A stretch of 64,000 nt of DNA, from assembly GCA_026713545.1 (NCBI GenBank), contig JAPOOG010000115.1, positions 45,951 through 109,950 of the forward strand, given 5' to 3'. Position numbers and translations under genes: made by a program. This stretch comes from Bryobacterales bacterium. Its GTDB lineage: Bacteria; Acidobacteriota; Terriglobia; Bryobacterales; UBA6623. Of the stretch, positions 20,452 through 30,881 are shown piece by piece. The notes beneath the pieces are model-generated. The model was not told the origin of the DNA. It did not search any database and was given only the letters and a program-made list of their open reading frames with translations. Numbering within the stretch: the stretch's first letter is position 1; every line of letters starts with the position of its first letter.

Positions 20452-22188
20452 TCAGGGCAGCCTTCCTGCATCGAAAGCGCCGGGGGCTTCGCCCTCGGGA
20501 AGTCTCTCCAGGAAGCGGAAGTCACACCCTTCGTGCGCTTGGGTGACTTCGCGAAGAAAGAGCCGACCGTAACCGCGGCGATAAGGAGCCGGGGGCGGTT
20601 GGTAGGCGGCGAGGCGTCTGAGAATCTCGTTGTCCTCGACCAGGAGCTGAATGCGCCGAGCCGGGACGTCGAGCTCGATCACGTCGCCCGTCCGGACGGC
20701 GGCGAGCGGGCCGCCCACCGCGGCTTCCGGCGAAACATGCAGGACGTCCGTCCCGAAGCTCGTACCGCTCATGCGGGCATCGCTGATGCGAACGATGTCG
20801 TCAATCCCCTGCTTGAGCAGCCTGGCGGGAATCGGCAGATGGCCCCACTCGGGAAAGCCCGGCCCGCCGGTGGGGCCGGCATGCTTCAGCACGAGGACGG
20901 AGTTTTCGTCGATCTCCAAGTCATCGTCGTCGATGCGCGCCCGCAACTCTTCGTAGCGATCGAAGACGACTGCTTTGCCGCGGTGTTGGAGCAAGTGCGG
21001 CGAGGCAGCCGTCTGTTTGATGACAGCGCCGTCGGGAGCGAGATTGCCGTAAAGAATCGCGGTGCCCCCTTCGTCGTTGAGAGGCAGGTCGAGGGGACGG
21101 ATCACGTCGGTGTTCGAACACGCCGCATCCGCTACGTTTTCGGCGATGGTCCGGCCGTTTGCCGTCAATGACGAGCCGTCCAGCAAAGGCAGGATCTCTT
21201 TCATGACTACGGGCAGACCGCCGGCGTAATAGAAGTCCTCCATGAGATAGCGGCCGGACGGCTTGATGTTGGCCAGGAAGGGCGTCTCGCGGGAAAGGCG
21301 GTCGAAGTCGCTCAGGCGCAGGTCGACCCCGGCGCGGCCCGCGATGGCGAGCAGGTGGACGACGGCATTGGTCGAGCCGCCGATCGCCATGTCGGTCCGA
21401 ACAGCGTTCTCGAATGCGGCGCGGGTAAGAATCTTCGAGGGCCGCAGGTCTTCCCAAACCATGTCCACGATGCGCCGGCCGGCGTCCTCGGCGAGCTGGA
21501 AGCGGCGCGCATCGGCGGCGGGAATCGCGGCGGCTCCCGGCAGCGTGAGGCCCAGGGATTCCGCCATCGACGCCATGGTCGAAGCGGTTCCCATGACCAT
21601 GCAATGACCATTGCTTCGCGCGATGCAGCCTTCGACTTCGGCGAGCTGTTCGTCGGTCAGCCGGCCGGCCCGATACTCCTGAAAGAGCAGCCGGCCGTCG
21701 GTACCCGAACCGATCTCCTTCCGCCCCCAATGACCGCTGAGCTGCGGTCCGCCGGTGACCATGACGGCGGGCAGGTCGGCGCTGGCGGCGCCCATCAGTT
21801 GGGCGGGCGTGGTCTTGTCGCAACCGCTGAGCAACACGACGCCGTCGATGGGGTTGGCGGTGATGCACTCCTCGACGTCCATCGCCATGAGGTTGCGGAA
21901 GAGCATCGTCGTGGGCTTCATGAAGAGTTCGCCGAGCGAGATGGTCGGGAACTCGAGAGGCACCCCGCCAGCCGCCCAGACACCGCGCTTGACCGCTTCG
22001 GCGACACGCCTGAGATGCACGTTGCAGTGCGTGAGCTCGCTCCAGGAGTTGCAGATGCCGATGACCGGCTTGCCCTCGAACCCGGCCGGCCCCAAGCCCT
22101 CGGAACGAAGGGCGGCGCGGCGAACGAGGGCTTCATATTCCGGTCCGCCGAACCAGCGGGCACTGCGAAGTTTTTGGGGATCGCGCAT
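20452..22188 (-). CDS. IlvD/Edd family dehydratase (sugar-acid or dihydroxy-acid dehydratase)
   Basis: GICNSWSELTHCNVHLRRVAEAVKRGV, DGVVLLSGCDKTTPAQLMGA, NGHCMVMGTASTMASMAESLGLTLPG, DIAIGGSTNAVVHLLAIA-type segment. Confidence 0.92.
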   Translation of the reverse strand: MRDPQKLRSARWFGGPEYEALVRRAALRSEGLGPAGFEGKPVIGICNSWSELTHCNVHLRRVAEAVKRGVWAAGGVPLEFPTISLGELFMKPTTMLFRNLMAMDVEECITANPIDGVVLLSGCDKTTPAQLMGAASADLPAVMVTGGPQLSGHWGRKEIGSGTDGRLLFQEYRAGRLTDEQLAEVEGCIARSNGHCMVMGTASTMASMAESLGLTLPGAAAIPAADARRFQLAEDAGRRIVDMVWEDLRPSKILTRAAFENAVRTDMAIGGSTNAVVHLLAIAGRAGVDLRLSDFDRLSRETPFLANIKPSGRYLMEDFYYAGGLPVVMKEILPLLDGSSLTANGRTIAENVADAACSNTDVIRPLDLPLNDEGGTAILYGNLAPDGAVIKQTAASPHLLQHRGKAVVFDRYEELRARIDDDDLEIDENSVLVLKHAGPTGGPGFPEWGHLPIPARLLKQGIDDIVRISDARMSGTSFGTDVLHVSPEAAVGGPLAAVRTGDVIELDVPARRIQLLVEDNEILRRLAAYQPPPAPYRRGYGRLFLREVTQAHEGCDFRFLERLPEGEAPGAFDAGRLP

Positions 22189-22326
22189 GCCGCATACGAT
22201 AACAAGCCACTGGCGGCGGAGACGTGAAGGTTGGCCGGGAGACGCCGCGACGCCGATCAATGCGCCGAGTCGTGGTCAGGGCCTCTCCTGAAGACTTCCG
22301 GCATTCGAGATTCGGGGCTCGCCGTT

Positions 22327-22809
22327 TCAGGTGACCTTGCCATGGGGACGCCGGGGCAGCCAACGGCCGACCTGAGAAATGTAAGCTGCATAGTCGCTGC
22401 CGAACTCGCGCTCAAGACGCGGCTCCTCGTAGAGTCGTATGAACAGGGAGAAAAACACGAACAGCAGCGCCGCGTAGGCCACAAGGATGAAAGCTCCGAA
22501 GAAGGCGGCCCACCCGACGACCACCGTCAGCGACGCTACGTACATCGGGTTTCGCGTGTAGCGGTAGAACCCCCGCGTCACGAGCCGCTTGGGGGCGTCG
22601 ATCGGCGCGGGTGTTCCGCTCCCAAAGGCGGCGAAGTCCCACGCCGAGCGCAGATACAAGACGATGCCGAACGCGAAGAGAGACAGGGCCAACCCCAGCG
22701 CCGCGCCGCCGGCGGCCGTTTGATCTCCCGCAATCAAGATTGGAAGGAGAACCGCAAACGTACCGGGCATCACCACCGTGAACAGCGCTGTCTTCAGGAA
22801 GAGCTTCAT
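22327..22809 (-). CDS. Isoprenylcysteine carboxylmethyltransferase/PEMT-like membrane methyltransferase
   Basis: TRGFYRYTRNPMYVASLTVVVGWAAFFG...EEPRLEREFGSDYAAYISQVGRWLPR. Confidence 0.8.
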   Translation of the reverse strand: MKLFLKTALFTVVMPGTFAVLLPILIAGDQTAAGGAALGLALSLFAFGIVLYLRSAWDFAAFGSGTPAPIDAPKRLVTRGFYRYTRNPMYVASLTVVVGWAAFFGAFILVAYAALLFVFFSLFIRLYEEPRLEREFGSDYAAYISQVGRWLPRRPHGKVT

Positions 22810-23153
22810 GTTTCGTCATCTTACACGGTCAAGAATCGAGCATCTCTGAACCATCTGTGGAGGCAGGACCTGGCGGGTTCCTCAAGGCCAGCCACGCGGT
22901 GCATGCAAATCAGTGGGAGATACGGAACGGCTATGGGCGGAGCATGCCGCGATGACGACCGCCGATCAGCTTGGCATCAGGCACGAGCTGCAGGCGCCGA
23001 TGAGCAACGGGTCTCCGCCAGGCTGACGGCGCCTGAACGCGTGCGGAGCCTGTACGACGAGCCGACTGAACACGAGCGGCAGGACGCGAGCGTCCGCCGA
23101 GCACTGCCGCATGACAAACCCGGGTGCAACCGTATTCGCGAAACAAACTGTTC

Positions 23154-23333
23154 AGCCTGCCTTTCTCACCACGTGACGGCCGAAGCACGCGATAAGACCG
23201 CCATGACTTCGTTGCGCTTGCTCGCCGTGCTCAATGTACAGCCAAGTACACCTGCGCGCGCCAAGCGGCGCGCGCCTCGTCTTGACGGCCCTCTCACCCA
23301 CTTCGCCTCGCCACGTGGTGAGAAAGGCAGGCT
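23154..23333. repeat. Dispersed repeat family C, copy with perfect 22-bp inverted ends
   Basis: AGCCTGCCTTTCTCACCACGTG (23154-23175) and its exact reverse complement (23312-23333). Confidence 0.9.
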
Positions 23334-24520
23334 CAGCGGTTGAACGGCGCTTCGTTGATCCAGTGGAAGCCGCGGTTGATCAGCCGGAACTCGCTTTCGT
23401 CGACACGGCGCATCGTGACGCTGAGGGCGCGGCCGTTATAGCTGCCATCCAGTCGTAGTGTTTCCGGTGTGGGCATTCTGTAGGCAAACTCACTATCCAA
23501 GAACAGCTTCTTGGCAGCAGGGTCCAGGTCCAGAGAGTAGCCGCGGCGCTTACCGTCCATGCGTTCAAGGAATGCAAACTGTTCGGAATGGCCGATGATC
23601 AATCTCCGCCAGCGAACGTTGTCAGGACCCTGAGGCGGGCGGGCCTCGCCGTCCAGGTCATATTCGTCTACCTCCCAGATTCCATACAGCGGAGACTTTG
23701 GCGACATCGCTTGCCGTCTCGAATGGGATTGGTAGAGAGTCGAAACCGTAACCCCGGCCAGCAGGAGCAGCTTCAACACGAATGCAGCGCGCAGAAAAGC
23801 GGGCCGCCGCAACACGGTCTCCGCCGAAGCGGGGTCGGCAGTGCGGTTCAAGACGAACAGGTTGAGCAGCCTCCTGGCGTCCGGGGCCGCCAGAAAGATC
23901 GCCAGCGCCAGAAGGTGCAAGGAGAATAACTTCACCGGCACGTCGTAGCAGAAATTGAGAACCACGACATGGCTCATGACTCCGATCGAGACAAGCGCTC
24001 CGAGTGTGGTGGTGCGGGGAAAAAAGAGCAGCAGTCCCGCCAGCATCTCCACAGCGCCGCTGAATACGGTGTAAGGGGCGGACGCACCCATGAAGGACCA
24101 TAACAGTCCCATGGGAGAGGCGTCGCCGAACGGCTGCACCAGCCGGTGCAGCGCCAACGGGGGAAACTGCGATGGAATCACCTTCGCCGCTCCATAACCG
24201 ATCAGCGCCATGCCGAGCGACAGGCGGACCAGCACACGGAGCCCCAGGTACAGGCGGTGATAGTGGGCGCGTTTGTAGTCAGCGAGAGACCAGACGAGCG
24301 CGGCGGCCAGAGCCGTCAGGACGAAGCAGAGGACCTGGACGTAGTGAAAGGTCGTGTCTCCGCTGCCGTTGAATCGCCAAGTAGTATCGACACCGAGAAT
24401 GTTGCCCATCCAGGGTACGAACCGGTTCCAGAGCCAATCAGGCGGCAGTTGAATGCAATACAGCATCAGATAGGCGAACAACCACCGAAAGGCGATCTTC
24501 TTGAGATGAGGCCATTGCAT
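23333..24520 (-). CDS. DoxX-like integral membrane protein
   Basis: Multiple TM helices; LVRLSLGMALIGYGAAKVIPSQFP...MGASAPYTVFSGAVEMLAGLLLFFPRTTTLGALV. Confidence 0.6.
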   Translation of the reverse strand: MQWPHLKKIAFRWLFAYLMLYCIQLPPDWLWNRFVPWMGNILGVDTTWRFNGSGDTTFHYVQVLCFVLTALAAALVWSLADYKRAHYHRLYLGLRVLVRLSLGMALIGYGAAKVIPSQFPPLALHRLVQPFGDASPMGLLWSFMGASAPYTVFSGAVEMLAGLLLFFPRTTTLGALVSIGVMSHVVVLNFCYDVPVKLFSLHLLALAIFLAAPDARRLLNLFVLNRTADPASAETVLRRPAFLRAAFVLKLLLLAGVTVSTLYQSHSRRQAMSPKSPLYGIWEVDEYDLDGEARPPQGPDNVRWRRLIIGHSEQFAFLERMDGKRRGYSLDLDPAAKKLFLDSEFAYRMPTPETLRLDGSYNGRALSVTMRRVDESEFRLINRGFHWINEAPFNR

Positions 24521-25092
24521 GGGGCTTCACTGTATCTCAAAGGCCGAATCCGGCTGGACTATTCGAGGAAATGGAAGAATGTAGAGGCAGCCTTGCCAAG
24601 CCTCGGCTATTTGACGGGCAATGAACTGCCGATCCTCTCGCCCTCTAAGCCCGCCTTGTCCCGACGCGAAAGCTTCAGCTCGTGGAATAGCCTTACTATG
24701 TCCTGGATTTCCTGAGGTTTCTACAGTGTGTGATTGGCTCCAGGGGCCGACGACCTATCCAGCAGACCTACCGCTAAGCTTTTTGGAATCAATCATTCAC
24801 CATATAATCCTCAATCCTGCCATCGGATTCCAAGAACTTCTTCCCCGCCTGAGCCCCGTATACAGGCTGGAACACTTGATCGCGACGCGTGCTTCAACCA
24901 CTGATCCAGGGCAGAGGTCATCGTCGCCGCCGTGTCAATCGCGCGGAGCAAGGCGAGGGCATCCCGGCGCCAATGCCGCTTCCGGCACTGAGCCATGACC
25001 TTCCCAGTAGCGATGTCTGGTCGGTCACCTGGACAGGCACCTCTGCTGGCGAGTGGACCCGGCATTCCCGAAATGCTAGTCTCATCACCGCT

Positions 25093-26679
25093 ATGGGATC
25101 TACCGAGGGCTACACCAAAAATCGCTTCCTGCGAGCCAGCTTCGCGCTGGTCTGCGCATCGCTGCTTGCGCCTGTCGCTTCAGCTCAGCTACCGAGCAGG
25201 GAACAACTCAAGAACCAAGCGATGGAAGGTGTCGAAGCCCGCAGAAAGCTGGTTCAGGAGATCACCGACTCATTGTTCAGTTTCTCGGAGTTGGGCTACC
25301 ACGAAGTCGAATCGGCGAAATACGTCACGGATCTGCTCAAGAAAGACGGCTTCCATGTCAAGCTCGGCGTAGCGGGCATGCCGACGGCGTTCGTTGCGGA
25401 ATGGGGTTCGGGCAAACCGGTCATCGGGTTCATGGCGGATATCGACGGGCTGCCAGAAACATCACAAACTCCCGGCGTGGCCTATCACCGACCCTTGATC
25501 GAAGGCGGTCCCGGCCATGGCGAAGGACACAACGGCGGCCAAGCCGTGAACGTGACGGCGGCTCTCGCGGTCAAGGAACTCCTCGAAAAACACAACATGC
25601 AGGGAACGATCCGCGTCTATCCCGGCATTGCCGAAGAGTTGCTCGGGAGCCGTACCTACATGGCCCGCGAGGGGTTGTTCAACGAACTCGACGTGATGCT
25701 CTGCGCGCACGTGTCGACGAGATTCTCGACGAACTATGGGATTCGCGGCCTGGCGCTCGTCTCGACCCAGTACACTTTTCGAGGCCGCAGCGCGCATGGC
25801 GCCGGATCACCCTGGATGGGCCGCAGCGCGCTTGACGCCGTCGAGTTGATGAACACGGGCTGGAACTACCGCCGCGAGCACCTGCGGCTCCAGCAGCGGT
25901 CGCACTACGTCATCACGCACGGAGGAGACCAGCCGAACGTCGTCCCACCGGTGGCGACCGTGTGGTACTTCTTTCGCGAACTCGACTATCCGAACGTGAA
26001 GCAGTTGCATGCTCTCGGCACCAGAATCGCCACAGGCGCGGCGATGATGACCGACACGACGGTCAGCGAACGAGTTCTGGGGGCTACGTGGCAAGGACAT
26101 TTCAACAAGCCGGTGGCCGAGTTGCTCCACGCCAACATCAAGAAAGTGGGCATGCCGCGCTGGAGCGAAGCGGACTTGACGCTCGCCCGGGCCGTGCAAA
26201 AGGAACTCGACGCCGAGGTGACGGGACTCGAGACGGAAGTGTCAGAACTGCAAGGCTCTTTAGCCGCTTCAACGGGGTCCGACGACATCGCCGAAGTCAG
26301 TTGGAACGTGCCCACTGTCGTCTTGCGTTACCCATCGAACATACCCAACCTGATCGGGCATCACTGGTCCCGAGCGATTTCGATGGCCACGCCGCTCGCG
26401 CACAAGGGAGCCACCGCCGGCGCGAAAGCACAGGCGATGACAGCGATCGAGATGTTCGCCGATCCTGAACTCGTCGCCCGGGCCTGGGAGTACTTCCGTG
26501 AGCAGACCAAGGACACCACGTGGGAATCGTTGATTCCGGCCGACGTGCAACCGCCGATCCATCTCAATGCCGACAAGATGAAGCGCTTTCGGCCTGAACT
26601 CGAAAAACTTCGCTACGACCCCAGCCGTTACGAAACCTACCTCGAACAGTTGGGAATCGAGTACCCCACCGTGCGCTGA
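25093..26679 (+). CDS. Secreted M20-family amidohydrolase (AbgB-like)
   Basis: Signal peptide ...FALVCASLLAPVASAQ; SELGYHEVESAKYVTDLLKKDGF, GFMADIDGLPETSQ, GPGHGEGHNGGQAVNVTAALAVKELLEKHN; start downstream of the track ORF start. Confidence 0.85.
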   Translation: MGSTEGYTKNRFLRASFALVCASLLAPVASAQLPSREQLKNQAMEGVEARRKLVQEITDSLFSFSELGYHEVESAKYVTDLLKKDGFHVKLGVAGMPTAFVAEWGSGKPVIGFMADIDGLPETSQTPGVAYHRPLIEGGPGHGEGHNGGQAVNVTAALAVKELLEKHNMQGTIRVYPGIAEELLGSRTYMAREGLFNELDVMLCAHVSTRFSTNYGIRGLALVSTQYTFRGRSAHGAGSPWMGRSALDAVELMNTGWNYRREHLRLQQRSHYVITHGGDQPNVVPPVATVWYFFRELDYPNVKQLHALGTRIATGAAMMTDTTVSERVLGATWQGHFNKPVAELLHANIKKVGMPRWSEADLTLARAVQKELDAEVTGLETEVSELQGSLAASTGSDDIAEVSWNVPTVVLRYPSNIPNLIGHHWSRAISMATPLAHKGATAGAKAQAMTAIEMFADPELVARAWEYFREQTKDTTWESLIPADVQPPIHLNADKMKRFRPELEKLRYDPSRYETYLEQLGIEYPTVR

Positions 26680-26901
26680 CCCGCATTTCTCACCACATGA
26701 CGGCCAGAGCACGCGATAAAAAGGCCGTGATTCGTGGTTAGTTATTAGTGAAAACCATTGGCGGGCTTGGTTCGCTCTCGAACGAAATCTCTGACGGCCG
26801 GTGAACCGTAAAGGCCGTGTTTTGCGCGCCAAGCGGCTCGCGCCTCGTCCTGACGCCTCTGTCAAGAACTTCGCCTCGCCACCTGGTGAGAAAAGCAGGT
26901 C
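26680..26901. repeat. Dispersed repeat family C copy
   Basis: CCCGCATTTCTCACCACATGACGGCC...CTGGTGAGAAAAGCAGG; shared internal GGTTCGCTC..GAACGAAATCTCTGACGGCCGGTGAACCGTAAAGGCCGTG. Confidence 0.8.
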
Positions 26902-26968
26902 GGCAGCCCGGCGCAGGCCGGCCTCCGTCAATCGGTTCGGCCAGGACCCTGTGCTATGATCGGCGGCG

Positions 26969-28174
26969 ATGAGTGCCGATAGATTCAGCCGAAGAGAGTA
27001 CTTTCGGCGCGCCGGCGCGATGGCGATGAGCGCCGCCTCCTACTCGCGAGTGGCGGGAGCGGCAAACCGGGTGCGGCTCGGCCTAATCGGCTGCGGAGGC
27101 CGCGGGCTCAGCGTCATGCGCTCCTTCCAGAAAAACGCTACGGTTGACGTGACCGCGGTCTGCGACGTCTACAGTGCCCGCATCGACCGGGCTCAGGAGC
27201 AAGCCCCGCACGCCAAGGGTTTTTCCGATCACCGCGAATTGCTCGACCAACAGAACGTCGACGCCGTGATTGTCGCGACGCCCGATCACTGGCACTCCGA
27301 CATCGTGATCGATGCCGCCCGCGCCGGCAAGGACATTTATGTCGAGAAGCCCCTGACCCTCCATATCGAGGAGGGTCCGAAGATCGTCAAGGAAGTTCGT
27401 GTCCATGAACGGGTCTGCCAGGTGGGCATGCAGCAGCGTTCCGCACGCCATTACCAGCGGGCCAAAGAGGAGTATTTCGACAGCGGCCGAATCGGCAAGG
27501 TCACGCTGGCGCGCACCTGGTGGCACGGCAATTCCGCACATCTCCGACTGGCGCCAGACACGCTCAAAACGCAGCCGTCGAATCTCGACTGGGCGCGCTA
27601 TCTGGGCCCCGTCAAGTGGCGGGAATACGATCCTCAGCAGTACTTCAATTTCCGCGCCTACCTCGATTTCGGCGGCGGCCAGATCACCGACCTGTTCACG
27701 CACTGGATCGATGCCGTCCACATGCTGCTCGAAGAGGACGATCCGATTTCCGCGGTGGCGGCCGGAGGCGTTTACCACTACAAGGACGGACGGACCGCCC
27801 CCGACACCATCAGCACCCTGCTGGAATACAGGAGCGAGTGGACCGCGACGTTCGACGCGACTCTAGCTCCCGGCAAGAGCGGCGCGGGCGTCGAGATCAT
27901 CGGCACCGAGGGGCGATTGTTCATCGACCGCAGCAAGTACGAGTTTCATCCGCCGGGCCGCGATGCGAAGCCGACCGTTGTCGAGGCCGAAGGCAACATG
28001 ACCGTCGCCCACGTCAACAACTTCCTGGACTGCGTCCGGACTCGCAAGCGACCCAACGGCGACGTGTGGGTCGGGCATCGCTCGGCCCAGGCTTCGCACC
28101 TGGGCAATATCGCTTACCTTCAAAAGCGCCGGCTGAAGTTCGACCCGGATCGTGAAGAGATTTTGCCGCTCTAA
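26969..28174 (+). CDS. Gfo/Idh/MocA family oxidoreductase with TAT-like signal
   Basis: SRREYFRRAGAMAMSAAS leader; VRLGLIGCGGRGLSVM; VATPDHWHSDIVIDAARAGKDIYVEKPLTLHIEEG. Confidence 0.9.
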   Translation: MSADRFSRREYFRRAGAMAMSAASYSRVAGAANRVRLGLIGCGGRGLSVMRSFQKNATVDVTAVCDVYSARIDRAQEQAPHAKGFSDHRELLDQQNVDAVIVATPDHWHSDIVIDAARAGKDIYVEKPLTLHIEEGPKIVKEVRVHERVCQVGMQQRSARHYQRAKEEYFDSGRIGKVTLARTWWHGNSAHLRLAPDTLKTQPSNLDWARYLGPVKWREYDPQQYFNFRAYLDFGGGQITDLFTHWIDAVHMLLEEDDPISAVAAGGVYHYKDGRTAPDTISTLLEYRSEWTATFDATLAPGKSGAGVEIIGTEGRLFIDRSKYEFHPPGRDAKPTVVEAEGNMTVAHVNNFLDCVRTRKRPNGDVWVGHRSAQASHLGNIAYLQKRRLKFDPDREEILPL

Positions 28175-28207
28175 CCTGCATTTCTGAGCCACCCGATCCG
28201 GTTCGCT

Positions 28208-28330
28208 TCATGCGTTTTGAACCAAGGCTGCGAGATCGGCAGCACCGATCACTTCGATGCCTTCCGCGATAGGATAGCGGTCCTCACCGGAACACACGAT
28301 ATAAGCGCGGGTTGGATGTAGACAGAAAAC
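28208..28330 (-). pseudogene. Possible remnant of DUF4143-type AAA ATPase C-terminus
   Basis: Minus strand encodes VFCLHPTRAYIVCSGEDRYPIAEGIEVIGAADLAALVQNA* with no start or upstream domain. Confidence 0.35.
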
Positions 28331-28403
28331 AGAGATCCAACAATAGTGCCCGCCTTGGGCGAACCTCACAGGGGGGCGCGCCTGCCGGGTCTTTTGCCGG
28401 AGA

Positions 28404-29339
28404 TCAGAATTCGGTGCCCGTGTACATCTCGGCCACGAACTCCTCGTAGCCGTTGTAGGGCAGCGTCGGGACGAGCGTCATGTGGGGAATCAGCTTTTCC
28501 CGAGCCTGTGACCAGCGCGGATGGGGTTTTGCCGGATTTACATTGGAGTACCATCCGTACTCCATACCGGCGACTTCATTCCACAACGTCGGCGGGCGTT
28601 TGGCGGTGAACTCGATCTTGACGATCGACTTGATCGACTTCAAACCGTACTTCCACGGCGTGATCAGGCGGATCGGGGCGCCGTTCTGCTTCGGCAGCGG
28701 CTTGCCGTAGATGCCGGTTACGAACAAGGACAGCTCGTTCATCGCTTCATCCAGGCGCAAAGCCTCGAAGTAGGGCCAGGGATAGTGAGGCTGGCTCCGG
28801 ATCCCAGGCATCTCGCGAGGCCGGTAGGCCGTCACCATTCGAATGAACCTGGCCTTCGGCTTGGGATCGACCTCTTTGATCAAGGCCGAGATCGGGAAAC
28901 CCGTCCACGGCACCGCCATCGCCCAAGCTTCGACGCAACGGAATCGATAGAGCCTCTCCTCGAGGGGAAACCTCCGGACCAGATCGTCGAAATCGTATTT
29001 CTTCGGGTTGTTGACCAAGCCCTTGACCTCGATGGTCCAGGGGTCGATCCTGAAGCCGCCAACCTTGTCCTTGACCCGTTGTTTATCAAGGGTGAACTCG
29101 TAGAAGTTGTTGATGCCGATGGCCGCTGCTTCCGGCGTCAGCTCGCGGTCGAGGATGTACTTCGTGTTCCGCTTGGCGGGATACAGCCCGGTATTCGCGG
29201 ATAACGGTTTACGGGCAAGCAGTCCTGTCAGACCAGTAAAGCCAAGTCCTTGCAGCACTTCACGTCGACGCAAGTAGACCGACTCCGGGGCCGCTTCCCG
29301 CTCCGGAATCTCCCATCCACGCGGAACCTTGATCAACAT
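28404..29339 (-). CDS. msrP: Protein-methionine-sulfoxide reductase catalytic subunit MsrP
   Basis: MLIKVPRGWEIPEREAAPESVYLRRREVLQGLGFTG TAT leader; YRFRCVEAWAMAVPWTGFPI, PYVEALRLDEA-type segment; full-length molybdopterin-enzyme pattern. Confidence 0.92.
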   Translation of the reverse strand: MLIKVPRGWEIPEREAAPESVYLRRREVLQGLGFTGLTGLLARKPLSANTGLYPAKRNTKYILDRELTPEAAAIGINNFYEFTLDKQRVKDKVGGFRIDPWTIEVKGLVNNPKKYDFDDLVRRFPLEERLYRFRCVEAWAMAVPWTGFPISALIKEVDPKPKARFIRMVTAYRPREMPGIRSQPHYPWPYFEALRLDEAMNELSLFVTGIYGKPLPKQNGAPIRLITPWKYGLKSIKSIVKIEFTAKRPPTLWNEVAGMEYGWYSNVNPAKPHPRWSQAREKLIPHMTLVPTLPYNGYEEFVAEMYTGTEF

Positions 29340-29682
29340 GATCCCAACCTCCGACCCTGCCGATTTCACAGCCAGCATATCATAGACATGCAGCTCTTTC
29401 GGGCCGCAGACGGATCGGTCAGCCGATCATGATCGCGCTTGCTTTCAAGCGGCGCCCGATAGCCGGAAACAACCTCTCGACCGTGCCGAGTGTTCAGCGC
29501 TCCTCGTCCGGAGCGGCAGCCGTAATCCGCCGATCGACAAATTGAAATCCAACGGAAATATCTGATAAGGTTTGTTGGCGGGAATGAAGCCGCTCAAGAG
29601 TTCAAGCCGGGTTGCTGATGCCGGTCCGCGCTGTCAGGTTCAACCGCTGAGCAATGCGATCCCACGACATAGGAGCCATGCC

Positions 29683-29916
29683 ATGGAAACAGTTCCGCCA
29701 GAGGACATATCTGCTCGTCTGATGGAGAGCAACGAAGAGTATCGGACACTCGCGCGGAAGCACTCGAACTACGATCGTCGACTTGAAGAGCTTAGCGCAC
29801 GACGGTTCCCCTCCACGGACGAGCAGGTTGAAGAACAGCGTTTGAAGAAACTGAAACTACAACTTAAAGACCGCATGCACGCCATCCTGCGGGAACATCA
29901 GGCCCGCGCGAGCTAA
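29683..29916 (+). CDS. DUF465 (YdcH-like) family small protein
   Basis: RLMESNEEYRTLARKHSNYDRRLEELSARRFPSTDEQVEEQRLKKLKLQLKDRMHAIL. Confidence 0.75.
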   Translation: METVPPEDISARLMESNEEYRTLARKHSNYDRRLEELSARRFPSTDEQVEEQRLKKLKLQLKDRMHAILREHQARAS

Positions 29917-30197
29917 CCTGCATTACTCACCTCATGACGGCCGGAGCACGCGATAAAAGGCCGTGATTCGTGTTTCGTATCTCGTGATTCGTGAAAACAA
30001 TGGGAGGGGACTTGGTTCGCTCCAGAAGAAATGTCTGACGGCCAGTGAACCGGAAAGGCCGTGTTTCTTGACCCGAGGGGTGAAGGAGGCGATTTGGCAA
30101 GTACGCCTGCGCGTGCCTTTTTCCTCCGCCCGGCTCGCGCCTCGTCCTGACAGCCCTCTCACGCACTTCGCCTCGCCACATGGTGAGACATGCAGGC
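29917..30197. repeat. Dispersed repeat family C copy
   Basis: TAA|CCTGCATTACTCACCTCATGACGGCC...CATGGTGAGACATGCAGGC|TA; contains heptanucleotide array. Confidence 0.85.
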
Positions 30198-30254
30198 TAA
30201 CGGACTCCGTGCTCCGGCTGCACGCCAAACGACTGATATGATGGAGCTTCGGTT

Positions 30255-30881
30255 ATGCTCTCTCTCGCAGCAAAGGACGGTCTTTACTACGCACTCGCCT
30301 TTTCCGCGGCCGGGGTGCTGGTCGGTTTGTCGTTTTCCCTTGTTTGGTCCCTTCCGCTGTTTCTGGCCACAGCGTTCTGCCTGTACTTCTTCCGGGACCC
30401 CGAGAGGGCTATCCCCGACGGACCCGTTGCCGTATCGCCCGCCGACGGCCGGGTGGTGCAGGTTCGAACCTATGTTGATGAGACACGCCGAGTGAGCATC
30501 TTCCTCAACATTTTCGATGTCCACGTGAACCGTAGTCCCATTGAGGGCACGGTCACGGAGAGGGAGTACCGGGCCGGGCGCTTCATGATGGCGCATCGAG
30601 ACGAAGCTTCGTTGGAAAACGAGCAGAACACGTTGGCGATCGAAGGCCAGGGCAGCCGAGTGATCGTGAGACAGATCGCGGGCCTCGTCGCGCGCCGCAT
30701 CGTGTGCAACAAGCAAATCGGCGATCCCGTCGGAAAAGGCGAGCGCTTCGGCTTGATCAAGTTCGGTTCACGAACGGATGTCTTTCTGGGGCCGGAGTGG
30801 GAACTCAGCGTGCGGGAAGGTGATCGTGTACGCGGCGGCAGCTCGATCCTTGCGCGGAGGCGGCCGGAGCAAACTGCATGA
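30255..30881 (+). CDS. psd: Phosphatidylserine decarboxylase family protein
   Basis: LYFFRDPERAIPDGPVAVSPADGRVV, FLNIFDVHVNRSPIEG, GLIKFGSRTDVFLG. Confidence 0.93.
   Translation: MLSLAAKDGLYYALAFSAAGVLVGLSFSLVWSLPLFLATAFCLYFFRDPERAIPDGPVAVSPADGRVVQVRTYVDETRRVSIFLNIFDVHVNRSPIEGTVTEREYRAGRFMMAHRDEASLENEQNTLAIEGQGSRVIVRQIAGLVARRIVCNKQIGDPVGKGERFGLIKFGSRTDVFLGPEWELSVREGDRVRGGSSILARRRPEQTA

Noticed and set aside
22830-23150. Intergenic stretch with an 85-aa minus ORF
   Set aside because: No recognisable motif or convincing start; may be degenerate sequence.
24621-24720. Minus-strand QEIQDIVRLFHELKLSRRDKAG resembling an IS21-type transposase N-terminus
   Set aside because: Only about 20 residues match the pattern and no helix-turn-helix or catalytic part follows. 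Not enough for a mobile-element call.
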